A stretch of 64,000 bases of DNA from Hofstenia miamia (GCA_900660155.1 CABFPE010000401.1:36740-100739); one strand, 5' to 3'. Numbered from the stretch's first letter, positions 11,168-22,822 are shown. Made by a program: numbers and translations. The notes: generated from the letters alone by a model not told the origin.

Positions 11168-11257
11168 ATGCTGCTGATTGTGATTGCGATTTTCTCGATT
11201 AGCCTATATTTTCTTCAACATGCCATGATCGTCAAGGAATACTTCTACAAACAAAAT
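11168..11257 (+). CDS. Candidate first coding exon: N-terminal membrane anchor
   Basis: An ATG opens a 30-codon segment encoding MLLIVIAIFSISLYFLQHAM followed by a charged tail (IVKEYFYKQN). It ends exactly at a strong consensus donor GTGAGT (11258) in phase 0. The first 20 residues form a hydrophobic signal-anchor like those that open microsomal enzymes such as cytochromes P450, but nothing else identifies the protein. I could not find a convincing second exon between here and the zinc-finger gene at 13280, so the gene is either longer than expected, broken, or this is chance. Seen: ATG, hydrophobic stretch, donor. Inferred: that it is expressed. Confidence 0.3.
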
Positions 11258-13279
11258 GTGAGTATTCAAACATGAAAACCATGGATATTTATCATTCACA
11301 CTTCATGCAGATATAGCATGGGTCTTGGCTGCTTTTGTTACAGGAGCCACAGAATCACTGATGCCATGCGATGCAGAGTTTTTATATTAAAATTCTTTTA
11401 CAATTTATCATCTTCATGTGTTTGTTATATGCAACTTAGAATTTTTGTAGTAAGAAAATTAAGTTCCATATTTAGGTTTGCAAGATAGAGAGATCTGATG
11501 GTTAAAGGGTTAAGTAAATTGACGTGCAAAGAAAATTTTAAATAATTATAATCCCATGGAACTGTCACCCACTTAAACTTTAAAAATCTTTAAAGTTCTC
11601 TCAAGTTCTTATAAGAATTTTTAAAATTATCATTATAATTACAAAAAAATTCAGTTTTGTTTTTTAATTAGTTGCATTGGAGTATATGATTTACTAACTT
11701 TATTTTCAAAGCCCAAAATCAATGCTGTATTCAATTAATGCATTTCTTTGCATTCTAAAAGTTTAAAATTACTCAGCCTAAATTATCAAACAAAATAATA
11801 TTTAATGAGCAATATTAAAAAATTTCATGTTATTTTGAAAGAAACAATGTAATGATTTAATAAACCAAAATAATAATTTTCAAGTCGTAATGACACTTTT
11901 AAGGAAACGTATAAGAACTTGTAGAACATCAAAGATCTTTAAAGTTTAAATTGGTAGCAGTTCCTTTTCAAAAAACAACCCGTTTTTCCACATTTACAAA
12001 GAATGTTCTCCAAGCCTATTACCAAATTTGAAAATCTTGGGGAACATACTTTAATGCAATGTTAAAAATTTCTATTAAAGCCTATTACTGTGGCAGAGGT
12101 TGTTGAAAAGATTAACAAGTTTTCTTTGAAAACTTTGAATTTTTCAAAAAGATTTAAATTCTTTCCATACCTAGTGAAGGTTTTGAGCCCATGGAGGCAA
12201 AAAAGAACTTTGACTGTTTCTTGATATGTACAAAGATATTCCAAGCCCATTGAGACGTGCCGTGTGTAAAATCAAAGGTCGACGGTTTCCCACAACGGCA
12301 CGCCGCGATGGGACCGTTGCAGTGGCGGGTTTAGAGCGAAAAAAGAGACTCCTCTATCATGTGGTGCTCTTAGATTGAACAAAACTTTAAAGTTTAAAAT
12401 TTTACATAGGTTCATAAAAATTTTCAATGTTATTACTTTAATCAGCTAAAAACAGATGAATTTTCAAAAAAAAACATACGATGGAAGATGTCAACTTAGA
12501 CTCTCTCTGTTCCCTTCTCAAAACACAGTTCAAATACAATTGCAGTTAATGCTGTTTATAAACTATTATAAAATTTTTGAATTTCAAAAATTTGAAGATG
12601 CATTTCATGCGCATTTACCAAGTAGAGAAATTCACTGGAATAAGTGCTTCTACTTTAGTTTTTCTTTGTTTGAGTAATATAGTATATTATTTTGTATATT
12701 CTCAAGCTTAAATCGCTCAAGTATTTAGCCCCTACTTTACAAGTTTGTCACACAACCGGGTAAGAGAATAGTTGCTCCCTGAAAGCAACTCGCATGGTGA
12801 TCTTCTTAAAAGTTTTCTGTCTTTTTCTAATATCAGATTGGCAATGGGTGTGTAATTGTTTACTATGCCAAATCGGATAGTTTTGTCCTGTACCATATCA
12901 ATACGGAGAAACAAATCTTTCCGAGCTTTCCGAGAAACTTGATACAGAAATGGCTCAGACACATTTTGTATTTTCGTTTGCTTAGCAGGTATATTTGAAA
13001 ATTTAACTGTATAACCCGGTTAAATGACATAATTGCAAATAGAAAAATTAATTAATTATTCTTATCGAAAATCATATTATCAGAAATCATCTAATCCCGC
13101 ATTTAATCAAATCCAATCACTAAGCTGTCAGAAATAAGAAGATTGACAGCTGTAAGCCGGCTGTCAACCAAGATGTGCTCCCGGCGGAACCTTTTTCAAC
13201 CAATGATATCTTTCGTAGGATTACGTGTGAAAAACTATATATTAGCAGGATCATCAACCACAACTTTCATTTATGCATT
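11258..13279. other. Intron or intergenic DNA upstream of the ZIC-like gene
   Basis: Mostly AT-rich and featureless. A short GC-rich, CpG-containing stretch at about 12255-12340 includes CAGTGGCGGGTTTAGAGCG, which resembles a hAT-type end, but no partner end was found. The last 250 bases before the ZIC-like start would hold its 5' leader and promoter; I see no convincing TATA box. Confidence 0.4.
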
Positions 13280-14188
13280 ATGACTTCTAATGAGTATAAC
13301 GTTGCTTCATTTTCAATGCCGTTTTCTAACAGTTACGAACCCGCCAACTTTTATCAACCTTCCTTGAACTTCCCGCATCAAATGAACAGCTACAACCTGC
13401 CCCAGGCGACTCCATTTGGTTCAGAATTGCCAAGTTGTTCTACGCAATATTCGACACAGTCTAATCAAGTGGAATTTAATCACACACCTTCGGTTAGCGC
13501 ACAGCCATCGACGCTTGTCAGTCATGCTCCACAATCTTCTGCATATATCTGCTGTTGGACACCTTCCAATGATACCATTTGTGGAACGATTATGCCCAGT
13601 TTGAAGGAACTTGTTGACCATTTATCAATTCATGTAAAGACCCAGATGTCTACTTCAACAGAACGCTTCGTCTGCCTATGGCATGAATGTTCACGGAATT
13701 TAGTTCCTTTTAAAGCCAGATACAACCTCATAAGTCACATGCGGATTCATACGGGGGAAAAGCCGTTCGCCTGCTCACGTCCTGATTGTAGGAAAGTTTT
13801 CGTTCGTTTAGAAAATCTGAAAAATCATCGAAGAATTCACACTGGTTAGTTTTTTCCGTAAATCATATAAATCGATTACATTCATTACAATTCATTTTAC
13901 ATTAATTAAAGACTTAAAGACAATAATTTGTCGATTATATTTCAAACATATAGTTTAGGTGAAAAGCCATTCGCCTGTACATATGCAAATTGCGAAAGAC
14001 GCTTTGGCAACAGTTCTGACAGGAGAAAGCACATGGCGGTTCATTCTCCAACAAAGAGATATGTCTGCCGTCGGTGTCATAAAGCCTACTCTCATCCTTC
14101 GTCACTGAATAAGCATTGTCGACTAGTGCATTCGCTGCGACGTCAACGCAATGGCCTCTACGTTCCAATATCTACGTCAACTAATTAG
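13280..14188 (+). CDS. ZIC-like: ZIC-family C2H2 zinc-finger transcription factor, two exons
   Basis: Exon 1 is 13280-13844 and exon 2 is 13959-14188. A 114-bp intron (GTTAGT...TTTAG) splits the Gly codon of the third finger's HTG linker. The product is 264 residues. Residues 1-87 are Ser/Gln/Asn/Pro-rich. Then come five fingers: ZF1 (C91-x-W93 ... H), ZF2 (C132-x-W134-x2-C137 ... HMRIH), ZF3 (CSRPDC ... HRRIH), ZF4 (CTYANC ... HMAVH) and ZF5 (CRRC ... HCRLVH). The tryptophan-bearing first two fingers and the NSSDRRKHM and SHPSSLNKH segments are ZIC hallmarks, separating it from GLI/GLIS. ZIC proteins act in the nucleus on GC-rich sites in neural and mesodermal development. Codons open in frame before 13280 start at GTG, so the first ATG (MTSNEY) is preferred. 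It is short for the family (often 400 or more residues) and ends soon after ZF5. Confidence 0.9.
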
Positions 14189-14438
14189 TTAGTAATGATT
14201 GTGTAAATATAATCTAGCCGATCGCGTTTTTGTTGTTAAATATTTGACTTAATTTTCATGAAATTTTAATTGAGTTTTAATTCGTTCACAATGTTGAAAC
14301 ATTGTATGTTAATCAGTTCCTTATTAAAACATTGACAGTTTGCAAAATTGAAAGTATAATTTATTAGTAGTGCTTAAAGTGAATTTTTAAAATTTATGCT
14401 AAAATTATCGACATTTCTTAAAGTTTACCTGTATTTCG

Positions 14439-14449
14439 AATAAAATAAA
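14439..14449 (+). promoter_or_regulatory. Two overlapping AATAAA polyadenylation signals
   Basis: AATAAAATAAA lies about 250 bases after the ZIC-like stop codon on the same strand, a reasonable 3' end for that transcript. Confidence 0.45.
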
Positions 14450-15185
14450 TCCATGTAGTTCACATAGTCTTCGTGTAGTAGCAACGTTTCTCTTAAAATG
14501 CGTTATATAAATGAATTCAGAAAACGTCAACTCAATTTCGGAAAAATTGAATTCATATTCAGAAAACAAAATCATATTATGAAAAATAAATTCAGTTTCG
14601 GAAAAAAATAGTTCGCTTCTGAAAAATTACGATATTTTTTACATTGCTTACACTATCTAAGTGTTTCAAACAACAGTAGATGTATCTCTAAAATATCATA
14701 ATGCCTATATAAGGAATCGGTATATATCGAAGACTATAAGTCAAATATTTTTAAACATTGTATGCTATCCAAACAGTTGATGGATCCAGCAACAAAATCA
14801 CTGACAAACAATAATAATATCCTCAAAAACCAAATGCTGGAAAATTAGCAATAGTGAAACATTTTTAGTTAATAGAATTTGTTTTTGACTTGCAGTGCAC
14901 CCTCTATATACAGTTTGTAACTCTCAAAATTATATGCTAAGCAACTTTGGACATGTAAATCTACATCAAAGTTCTTATCAAAATCAATGACAAAAGATTC
15001 GAATTTGATTTTATTTTTTCCGAATTTGAATTTAATCCTGCAAGTCGGGATGATTTTGTTTCGGGTCACGTTTAGCAGATCTGTTAAAATTCGGGTTTCG
15101 TTTATGCACATTGACCTATCCATATAATAAATGCAAGCTTAATATCAAATATACCAGTTACGCTTCTAATTTCCAAAAATTAGTA
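14450..15185. other. Intergenic stretch downstream of the ZIC-like gene
   Basis: Between about 14515 and 14625 a loose 25-30-bp repeat occurs (AATTCAG.(A/T)TTC(G/A)GAAAA units, about four copies). The rest is AT-rich with no supported gene. Confidence 0.4.
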
Positions 15186-15412
15186 ACTATTGTTCCCATT
15201 AGAGTTGAGTCAACCCGCTTGAAGAAATCTTGTGTTCCCATTTAATTTTTCGCCCCGCTTGGAGTTGCAGCGGAGCGACTCAACTCTAATGGGAACACGT
15301 TCGCCCCGCTTCCACTCAACTCTGTTCTTTCAAGCGGGGCGAAAGTTATACCGCTGCGAAAAATTAAATGGGAACACGTTCGCCCCGCTGTAACTCTCAA
15401 TTGCAGGAGACA
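15186..15412. repeat. GTGTTCCCATT module cluster A
   Basis: Direct and inverted copies of two modules are packed together: GTTCCCATTAGAGTTGAGT and GTGTTCCCATTTAATTTTTCG, each joined to CGCCCCGCTT-type GC boxes. The alternating orientations form several fold-backs. The termini resemble those of a MITE, but overlapping copies make the borders ambiguous. No coding potential. Confidence 0.6.
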
Positions 15413-16104
15413 CTTCGACGCATATCTTTTTTTCAGAAATTGCAATAACTAGTATTTTGTCAATGTCTGTGTGTACTTCCTTCCATGCTTATTTAATCAA
15501 ACAAGAATTAATAAAAATACGTCTACTAATTTCGTTAATTAGGTCCGTTTCCACCTGTGCTATCTCGAGCAACTTTAAAATCATTTTTTTAAATCCTAAA
15601 TTTTATTGACTAATCTACTCTTCATTTATTTAAATTTCAGGCCAAATGATTCCACCATTTTTTCTTGAACGTATGAGTATAATTTATGGGGATTCGCAGT
15701 CCAATCCAAATTATTAGTTGACTCCAGAGTTTAAAATTCCTCTAGTAAGTATATACTATTGTCAATATAGTCTTCATTCCAAAAGATGTAGCTGGAGAAC
15801 CGTCATTATTGTAATGCAAATGCAGTCTTACTATGAAAGCGCACACAATTGTAATCCAATTAAATTGAAGTGCTATTTAAAACCTTTCCGCAAGTGAGAT
15901 CAACTAATCATCTCTATAAATTAATCTCATCATCATCTTTGTGACAAACGCGCAAATTTACTTGTTTGGATTTCCCTATTATTTTGATTGCTCAAACATT
16001 TGTTAAATATTCATAATCATTTCCTATTAATATAATAATCATCTGCATTAATATAATGAAACTGTAATTTTTAAAGCAGTTCATAAAATATTGAAAAGTA
16101 TTTC

Positions 16105-16262
16105 ACCCCGCTTTTAAAAATCAAATGGGAACACGTTCGCCCTGCTATAATTCAACTTGATGGTGTGTTCCCATTTAAATTTTCACAGCGGTATATCTTT
16201 CGCCCCGTCTGCAAAAACCGAGTTGAGTGGCAGCGAGGCGAATGTGTTCCCATTAGAGTTCA
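16105..16262. repeat. GTGTTCCCATT module cluster B at the inner end of the left arm
   Basis: Contains CAAATGGGAACACGTTCGCC, GTGTTCCCATTTAAATTTT and GAATGTGTTCCCATTAGAGT in alternating orientation, with GC-rich cores such as GTGGCAGCGAGGCGAA. It pairs with cluster C. Confidence 0.6.
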
Positions 16263-16264
16263 AA

Positions 16265-16314
16265 TTTTGGGGTGGCAAGGGCAATCTTCCGACTTAGATA
16301 TGCCAACCCCAAAA
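16265..16314. other. 14-bp-stem hairpin in the palindrome spacer
   Basis: TTTTGGGGTGGCA (16265-16277) pairs with TGCCAACCCCAAAA (16301-16314), with one unpaired base and a 23-base loop. Function unknown. Confidence 0.5.
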
Positions 16315-17121
16315 GACGTTTAAAATATTAGCTCCACAAATTTAATACAACAACAACACTCCGCAAAAATAACACAACAAAAACAAAACACGAGATAGAT
16401 CATCTATGCAACAAATTATCAGCAAAATTAAAGAAGAATCTAATTTTAAAGAATTTAAGAAAAAAATTAAATTAGAATTATCACCAAGGAAAAGAACTTA
16501 TTTGGATATTCAAAGAATAAAGTCCGTAACCAAGTAATATCAATTTGCAACTAAGTGGAATTCAAAAAAAACTATTTACTTTAAACCTTAATAAGTATTT
16601 TTAAACTTTTTTGTATTGTACAAATGTTGAAAATTAATATTATTATTAAAATAATTATTACTATCATGATTGCATTAAAAGTCCAAAGAAATGGATGTTC
16701 TAACATGTTTCATTTACACGTGAATCAATCACAATTCACCTAAATTCATACACAGGGCATTCTATATTGAGAATATACAAATTTTGTCTGTGTTAGTCCA
16801 TATACTTCGGATCTTGAAGGTGTTACGAAGGACCTGTACAGAATGATACTGGGGAAAGTGATTAGAACTGCATTCAATATCTATGGAGTATCCGTAAAAT
16901 AAAACAGTATTATCATGTTAAATAATTATTTTTTAATTTTTCAATTTATCATATCGCTTAAATATAATATCTTGGGCCTGTGAAAATTAGTGTACCTACT
17001 TAACGGTAACGATGTAACAATGTAACTTGCTGTTTTAGGTTTGCAAAGCTCTTGCACAATCTTGGCAAATAGTATCCGTTGGAATTAATATCGTTTTTTC
17101 ATGCTTTTGTAACAATGGCAG

Positions 17122-17295
17122 TGTTTCCATTTAATTTTTCACCCCGCTTTGAGTGACAGTGGGGCGACTCAACTCTAATGGGAACACGTTCGCCTCGCTG
17201 CCACGTAATTTAAATGGGAACACACAACCATGTTGAATTATAGCGGGGCGAACGTGTTCCCATTTGATTTTTAAAAGCGGGGTGAAATACTTTTC
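17122..17295. repeat. GTGTTCCCATT module cluster C at the inner end of the right arm
   Basis: Inverted partner of cluster B. It contains AACTCTAATGGGAACACGTT, AAATGGGAACACACAACC and GAACGTGTTCCCATTTGATT with the same GC boxes. Confidence 0.6.
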
Positions 17296-17324
17296 AATAT
17301 TTTATGAACTCCCTTAAAATTTAC

Positions 17325-17666
17325 CAGACTTGTTAACGAGCCGAGCTTCTAACGAGCCGAGCCGAGCTTGAACACAGTATTTGCTATACAACCAGCCTAT
17401 TTTAAACAAAGCAAGTTTATAGTTCTGCTTGTTCATTTGATTATAGAGATTTTTCTTATTTACTTATAATCTCATTAAGGAAATGTTTATTAAATAATAG
17501 GAAGAGCTATGTAAAAAATTGTTTGAGCTCAATATTTTTAAAAAAATACCGAGCTAGAACGAGTCTCATTCAAAGATTTTATGTGGCAAGCCTAGCCGAA
17601 CTTACGCAAAATTTAAACGAGCCGAGCCAAGCCGGGGCTTCAAATGTCGGCTCGTTGACAAGTCTG
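17325..17666. mobile_element. 342-bp hAT-type MITE inside the palindrome's right arm
   Basis: The ends are CAGACTTGTTAACGAGCCGAG and, on the opposite strand, CAGACTTGTCAACGAGCCGAC: 19 of 21 bases are inverted-identical. It is flanked by 8-bp target duplications AAATTTAC and AAAATTAC (7 of 8 match). Subterminal repeats of GAGCCGAGC lie at both ends. The palindrome's left arm, near 16068-16078, shows the uninterrupted site, so the insertion post-dates formation of the palindrome. It has no coding capacity; a hAT transposase elsewhere would have moved it. Confidence 0.85.
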
Positions 17667-18195
17667 AAAATTACAGTTTCTTTATATTAATGCAGATGAT
17701 TATTATATTAATAGGAAATGATTATGAATATTTAGCAAATATTTGAGCAATCAAAATAATAGGGAAATCCAAACAAGTAAATTTGCGCGTTTGTCACAAA
17801 GGTGATAATGAGATTAATTTATAGAGATGATTAGTTGATCTCACTTGCGGAAAGGTATTAAATAGCACTTGAATTTAATTGGATTACAATTGTGCTCGCT
17901 TTCATTTGAATTACAATGGATGATGGTTCTCTAGCAACATGTAAGAGGTTCTTTTGGAATGAAGACTATTGACAATATAATATACTTACTAGAGGAACTA
18001 ATAATTTGGATTGGACTGCGAATTCCCATAAATTATACTCATTCGTTCAAGAAAAAATGGTGGAATCATTTGGCCTAAATTTAAATTGAGGAGTAAATTA
18101 GTCAATAAAATTAAGTATTTAAAAAAAGATTTTAAAGCTGCTCGAGAGAGCAGCAATCGCAGTGGGGCTGATAAGGTGATTTCGAAATAGACACT

Positions 18196-18312
18196 AAAGG
18201 TGTGTTCCCACTATCGACTTTTATCAGCAGATTTTAATCGAAAATGCAATTATTTTCGTTCACATTGGCGATTTTTTATCATCCGATTTTTTATCAGAAA
18301 AAGTGGAGTTGG
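18196..18312. repeat. Partial GTGTTCCCA-type end next to an N
   Basis: GTGTTCCCACTATCGACTTT resembles the module ends at 15-17 kb and is followed by a run of CGATTTTTTATCA-type words. The sequence is cut by the single N at 18313, so its other end is not seen. Confidence 0.3.
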
Positions 18313-18313
18313 N
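18313..18313. other. Single undetermined base at a composition boundary
   Basis: One N. To the left CpG dinucleotides are common; to the right they almost vanish for about 5 kb. Confidence 0.9.
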
Positions 18314-20173
18314 AAGCACATTGAGAATTCTTGGCTACTGTCCACACCACAGTTTTGAAAGGCTATAGTGTGCAGGCTGCTATAGAATTCTGTTAATTGT
18401 ATTGTGGGAATGCCAAATGATTACTCTAGTGCTTGAATGCTTAGCTTTCCATTTAATTATAAATTAACCTGACAAAATAACAAAGTAAATCCAATAAAAT
18501 TTGTTCATCACAGATAATTTCAATTACTGCATATTTATAATGAGTAATTGTAAACAAACAAACACTCAGCTAGTACCTGTTAGTAGACATTGTTGACAAT
18601 TTAACAGTTTCACAGTTTTTCTTTGTCTGTTGTTAATTATGCACATCAGCATTAATTATTGTGTGTGATTCATCCTTTGATTATTATCAAAATACTGCCA
18701 AGCAAATAAATATCAAATATTACTTTTATAATTTTTATCAATAATCAAATTATAATAATCAGGTGTGTACAGTTAATAATTATCACAATTGAGTCTCAAT
18801 AGTTCCCATTCTTTCTCTCATCTTGACCACACATGTGATTATGCCACAATATTAGGCACCTGTCATAGTCACCATGTAGAATGTGCGCTCTTTAGAGATT
18901 GACTATTAACAGCTTAAACTATTATTTTCTAATTATTTTATAAGTTCTCTGTGACTGGTGAGACTCCAACAAACTTCTGCTCTTCAATTTCTCTCATGAA
19001 ATTGACTTAAAAATTATTATGAGAAACTTGATTGCTTTTAGTTAATTAAATTAACATCAATTTAGGTTGGTAGAAGTAAATGGCATGGTTGAAACCCAAA
19101 GAAGAAACCATGGAGTCAGGAGTTGTTCAACATTCAACAGCAATTACCAAGTTCTATGCAATTGATTGTGACTCACAAAGCTCTCAGTGATAGTGGTTTA
19201 GATTGTATTGTGCATACTTCTTCATGTTGATTACCATTAACAAAGTTGTACATTGATTGCTCTTGTTATCAACAAGAATAAAATGACTCATGCAACCTTG
19301 AAGCTTTTTCTTGTTAATTTCTTTACACATAAATAGACCTAAATATAAATAGCTACATGATCCTGAATGTATGTGGGCAAACAATGTGGTCAGAAGAAAG
19401 ATGACAGTCCAAAGTTTACTACCAATCAATGTAATAAGTAATATAATTAATAGGACACTAGTAGACATCTCATATATCTAATAAGGTTTATTGTGTTTAA
19501 TACCATATAAGAATTCAGATCTAAAATAAAAGGTTAGCCTATGGTCAAGTATCCAGTTATAAAAGTGAATTGAGTTGGTATGAAAGCTAAATGGATAAAA
19601 ACTCATAGCTATATACCTAACATATAGACACACTTTCATAAGCAGGGTGTAACACTAATACAGAAGCTGATATTAATTGCATTTTGCTGATGGCAGCCAT
19701 CCAATGGCCAGTAAATGCAAACATTGGAGTCCCTGAACACTGTGTGTATGGCTGAACATTTAGTTTGCTTGTTCCATTATGTAATCAAAACTGATACAAG
19801 GTAAAGATAGATCCAAAATGATTTAATTTATCACTATTCTGTTCTATCACATCATTTTTATATTGCACTTTCACAAGCAACTAATATGTATCTGTTTTTA
19901 GTTAACTTCAGTAAATTAGATGTAATCTTTGTCTGCTAGTTTATATGGAACATGTTATTAATTAGATAGTGTTCTTTCAGGTGATAACTTTTGCCAAACT
20001 GTTTTGTTGATAGTCATAATAATCATACTTAGTTACAAAAGTAATCAATAGATATAAAAGAATAGTCCAAAAATAATAAATAGTAATAATTAACTTAAAT
20101 TAGAAAAGTATTTAATTTCTTTTTCTTCTTTCACCTTCTTCTCTTGCCTATTATGCCACATTAATCCTAAAAG
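18314..20173. other. CpG-poor intergenic stretch
   Basis: No supported gene. A 94-codon minus-strand frame (19184-19468) is hydrophobic at its start but resembles no family and has no supporting context. Confidence 0.4.
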
Positions 20174-22822
20174 ATGCAAAGCCTTGCATTGCATGATAAT
20201 AGAACCAAGCAAAGCATGATCCATCATTGTGCTATTGAACTTCCACTGCACATCCTTGGAGGTGGTATACAACTAAGAGGTAATAATTTGTTGAATCTTC
20301 CAACAGGAAATGCCAGAAAGTCTTTTGTGAAAGAACTTGATTGCTTTCTTCATGTCTTCCTTGATAAGTCAGAACCAACAGCCTTCACTGCCTTCTTCTG
20401 CCAACCAACTTTGCAACTACAAAAGATTCTCCTGAAACTGAAATGCAAAGAGCACTTAGGACACTTGCAGTAGAGGCTGCAATTCTTGAAGGATGGAAAT
20501 CTAGTGGAAGTTCTTTAAGAAGCATCCATGATTCAGAACCAGCTAAAATCTTATAAGCAAAGGCCCTAATTTATATCAAATAAGTTTATGCAACTAATGT
20601 CTACAGGCAAACTCAAATGTGCATCTACAATGCTTGAGAATGAGGATTCCTCTTTCCCACTGACTGTTGATGATGATTTATTCAAGTCATTGAAAGCTAA
20701 GCATCCATCAGCTGATTTAGCCAATGCAGATGCCATACTACCAGGACCAAAACCAACATATCCCTACAGCCATTTTCTCTAAGATAACTGGTGAAACTGT
20801 GAAGCAATGCACTCTATAAGATTCAGGTTGCACCAGACCAAGTAGCCTTGATAGATATGGTGTGAAGCATGTATTGACTGTTGTGTATTCAGGCCACATG
20901 CTGATAATCTGTGCAACTCCCTATCAAGATTTGCTAAAGCTATTGCTATTAAAAGCCTACATCTGCAACATTTGTACCCATATACTGCAAGCTGACTGAT
21001 AGCACTTGATAAGAATTCTGGCATTCACCCAATTGAAATTGGAGAAATATTCCATAGCTTCACTACTAATTCTTTGTGTGAAGTTGTGTAGGAAGATGTT
21101 GTGAATGCATGTTGTCTTTAACAGACCACTTATGGGGACAAAGCTGGTATAGAAGCAGCAGTTCACACAATGAGAGACATCTACAATGAAGATAATTTTG
21201 ATTCCATGATATTTGTGGATGCAGATAATGCATTCAACCAACTAAATAGAAAGCTCACCTTGAACAATATCCAAGAAATATGCCCACTGATAGGAATTTT
21301 CATCAAAAATGTTTATGGGCATCCAGCTGTGCTATCTATAGGCAATTGATCCATAACATCAGAAGAAGGTACAACACAAAGAAATGTAGCTGGCATGGTT
21401 ATGCATTGCTTAGCTACCATGCCACTTGTGTATAAAGAATCAAATGCTCAAACAAAAAGGATCTTCTATGCAGATGATGGAGCAGGAGGAGGAAAACTTT
21501 ACAATCTTCTAAAGTGGTGGAGAAGACTTAAGAATTTGGAACCTCAATATGGCTATTTCCCAAAGACATTGAAAACAATACTGCTTGTTAAACCTGAATT
21601 CTTTGATGAAGTGACTTGCCTATTCTTGAACAAGGGTGTTATCATTGAAACTGAGGGAACAAAGTACCTTGGAGGGGTGATTGGAACTGAGCATTACTCA
21701 CCATAAAGTTTTTGAAATTGATTACAAGCAGTCTCACACAGTCTTTTCCTAATTCACAAAAAGCCTTCAAAGCAATTGGAGCTACTTCCAGAGGGTACAG
21801 AAATGTGAACCAGATTCATAATCTGTTTTGAGAAAGGAAGTTAGATCATTGGTATTTACATTTTTGGAAAAAAAAGTTGATGAAGACCTACTGCATCTTG
21901 TAAACCTTCCTACATATTATGGCAGCCTGGGATTAAGGTACCATGCACTTGAAGCAAGGATGGAATATAAAGCCTCACTGATGATATCTAACCATCCCAG
22001 CAGCTTATTTAAGATCAAACAAGCCCCATGACTAACTTTGTGATGAATGTTCAGAAGCATCTAACAGGTGAATACAAGAGGATGAAAGCAGGTCATTGCT
22101 CTGATAGATATAAATGTATTTACAATAGTTCTAACAATGAGCAATGAATATGATTTGAGAATGCCAGAGAGAAAGGCTGCTTTTCTTGGTTGAATGTTAT
22201 GCTTTTTCAAGAGGAGGGTTATCATCTTAATAAATCCAAGCTCAAAGATGCCATATGATGCTGCTATGTCATAGAGCCCAACAACATGTATCTGTGGCAA
22301 AGGGTTTTCTGTGGTCCATGCACTCTCATGCACAATGGGAGGGTATGTTTTGAGGAGATACAATGCACTCAGGGGTATGTTGGCAGAGGCAATGAACTGC
22401 ATCTAACCCCCCTTTCTGATGAAAACCTTCAGAGTGGAGCCCACCTCGATATCTCATCTGTTGACTTCTAGCCATATGATAGGCACACATTCTTTAATGT
22501 GAGGGTATTTCGCTCAAGTGCTGCAACCAATGCTAATAGAAGCAGCAAAGATAACTATGTCACACATGAGAATGAGAAGATTCAGCACTACCAGCATTGA
22601 GTTTTGAAAGTTGAACACACTTCCTTTATGTAAATGGCATTCAGTAATGCTAGTGAGGCATCACCTTTAACTCACAGACCAATTAAGCAGCTCTCTTTTC
22701 TTAATTCTGAGAGAAAGAATGTCAACCTCCCAACCACAATTAATTGGTTACATTGTAAAATCAACTTCTCACTTATCCATATCATGCTTCTATGTATAGG
22801 CAGTACTAGGCAATATCAGTAG
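20174..22822 (+). mobile_element. Old broken retroelement: reverse transcriptase plus Cys/His and endonuclease-like tail
   Basis: A fossil element of roughly 2.6 kb. In order it shows an upstream region, a reverse transcriptase core with the catalytic box FYADDGAGGG followed by LYNLLKWWRRL (about 21455-21530), a thumb-like region, a CxC...H...C cluster (CICGKGFSVVHALSC, about 22284), and a restriction-endonuclease-like tail starting with FFNVRVF (about 22490). It ends near 22822 in a WLHCKINFSL-type segment. This layout is known from a retroelement group scattered through invertebrates. A C-terminal Cys/His cluster plus endonuclease favours an R2-like LINE, but I cannot exclude a tyrosine-recombinase (DIRS-like) relative. 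It is clearly non-functional, with many breaks, and is old by decay. It lies wholly within the second CpG desert. Confidence 0.7.

Larger units (their letters stand above)
15564..18146. repeat. Large imperfect palindrome, ~0.6-kb arms
   Basis: The left arm (about 15564-16178) and right arm (about 17207-18146) are inverted copies that can be followed block by block. Examples are CTCGAGCA at 15564 and TGCTCGAG near 18139; GGCCAAATGATTCCACCATT near 15642 and its complement near 18060; GTGAGATCAACTAATCATCT near 15893 and its complement near 17830; and the shared GGGAACACGTTCGCC segments at the inner ends. The right arm is longer only because it carries a 342-bp insert (17325-17666). The arms have drifted by scattered substitutions and small indels. 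The ~1-kb spacer contains a smaller hairpin. Confidence 0.8.

Noticed and set aside
12318-12470. Second copy of the hAT-like element at 7081-8496
   Set aside because: Only about 20 bases (GGTTTAGAGCG...) are similar to 8153-8175 and no partner end was found.
13175-13279. A 35-residue N-terminal extension of the ZIC-like protein
   Set aside because: The frame opens at GTG, not ATG; the first ATG is at 13280 and the extension has no ZIC-like features.
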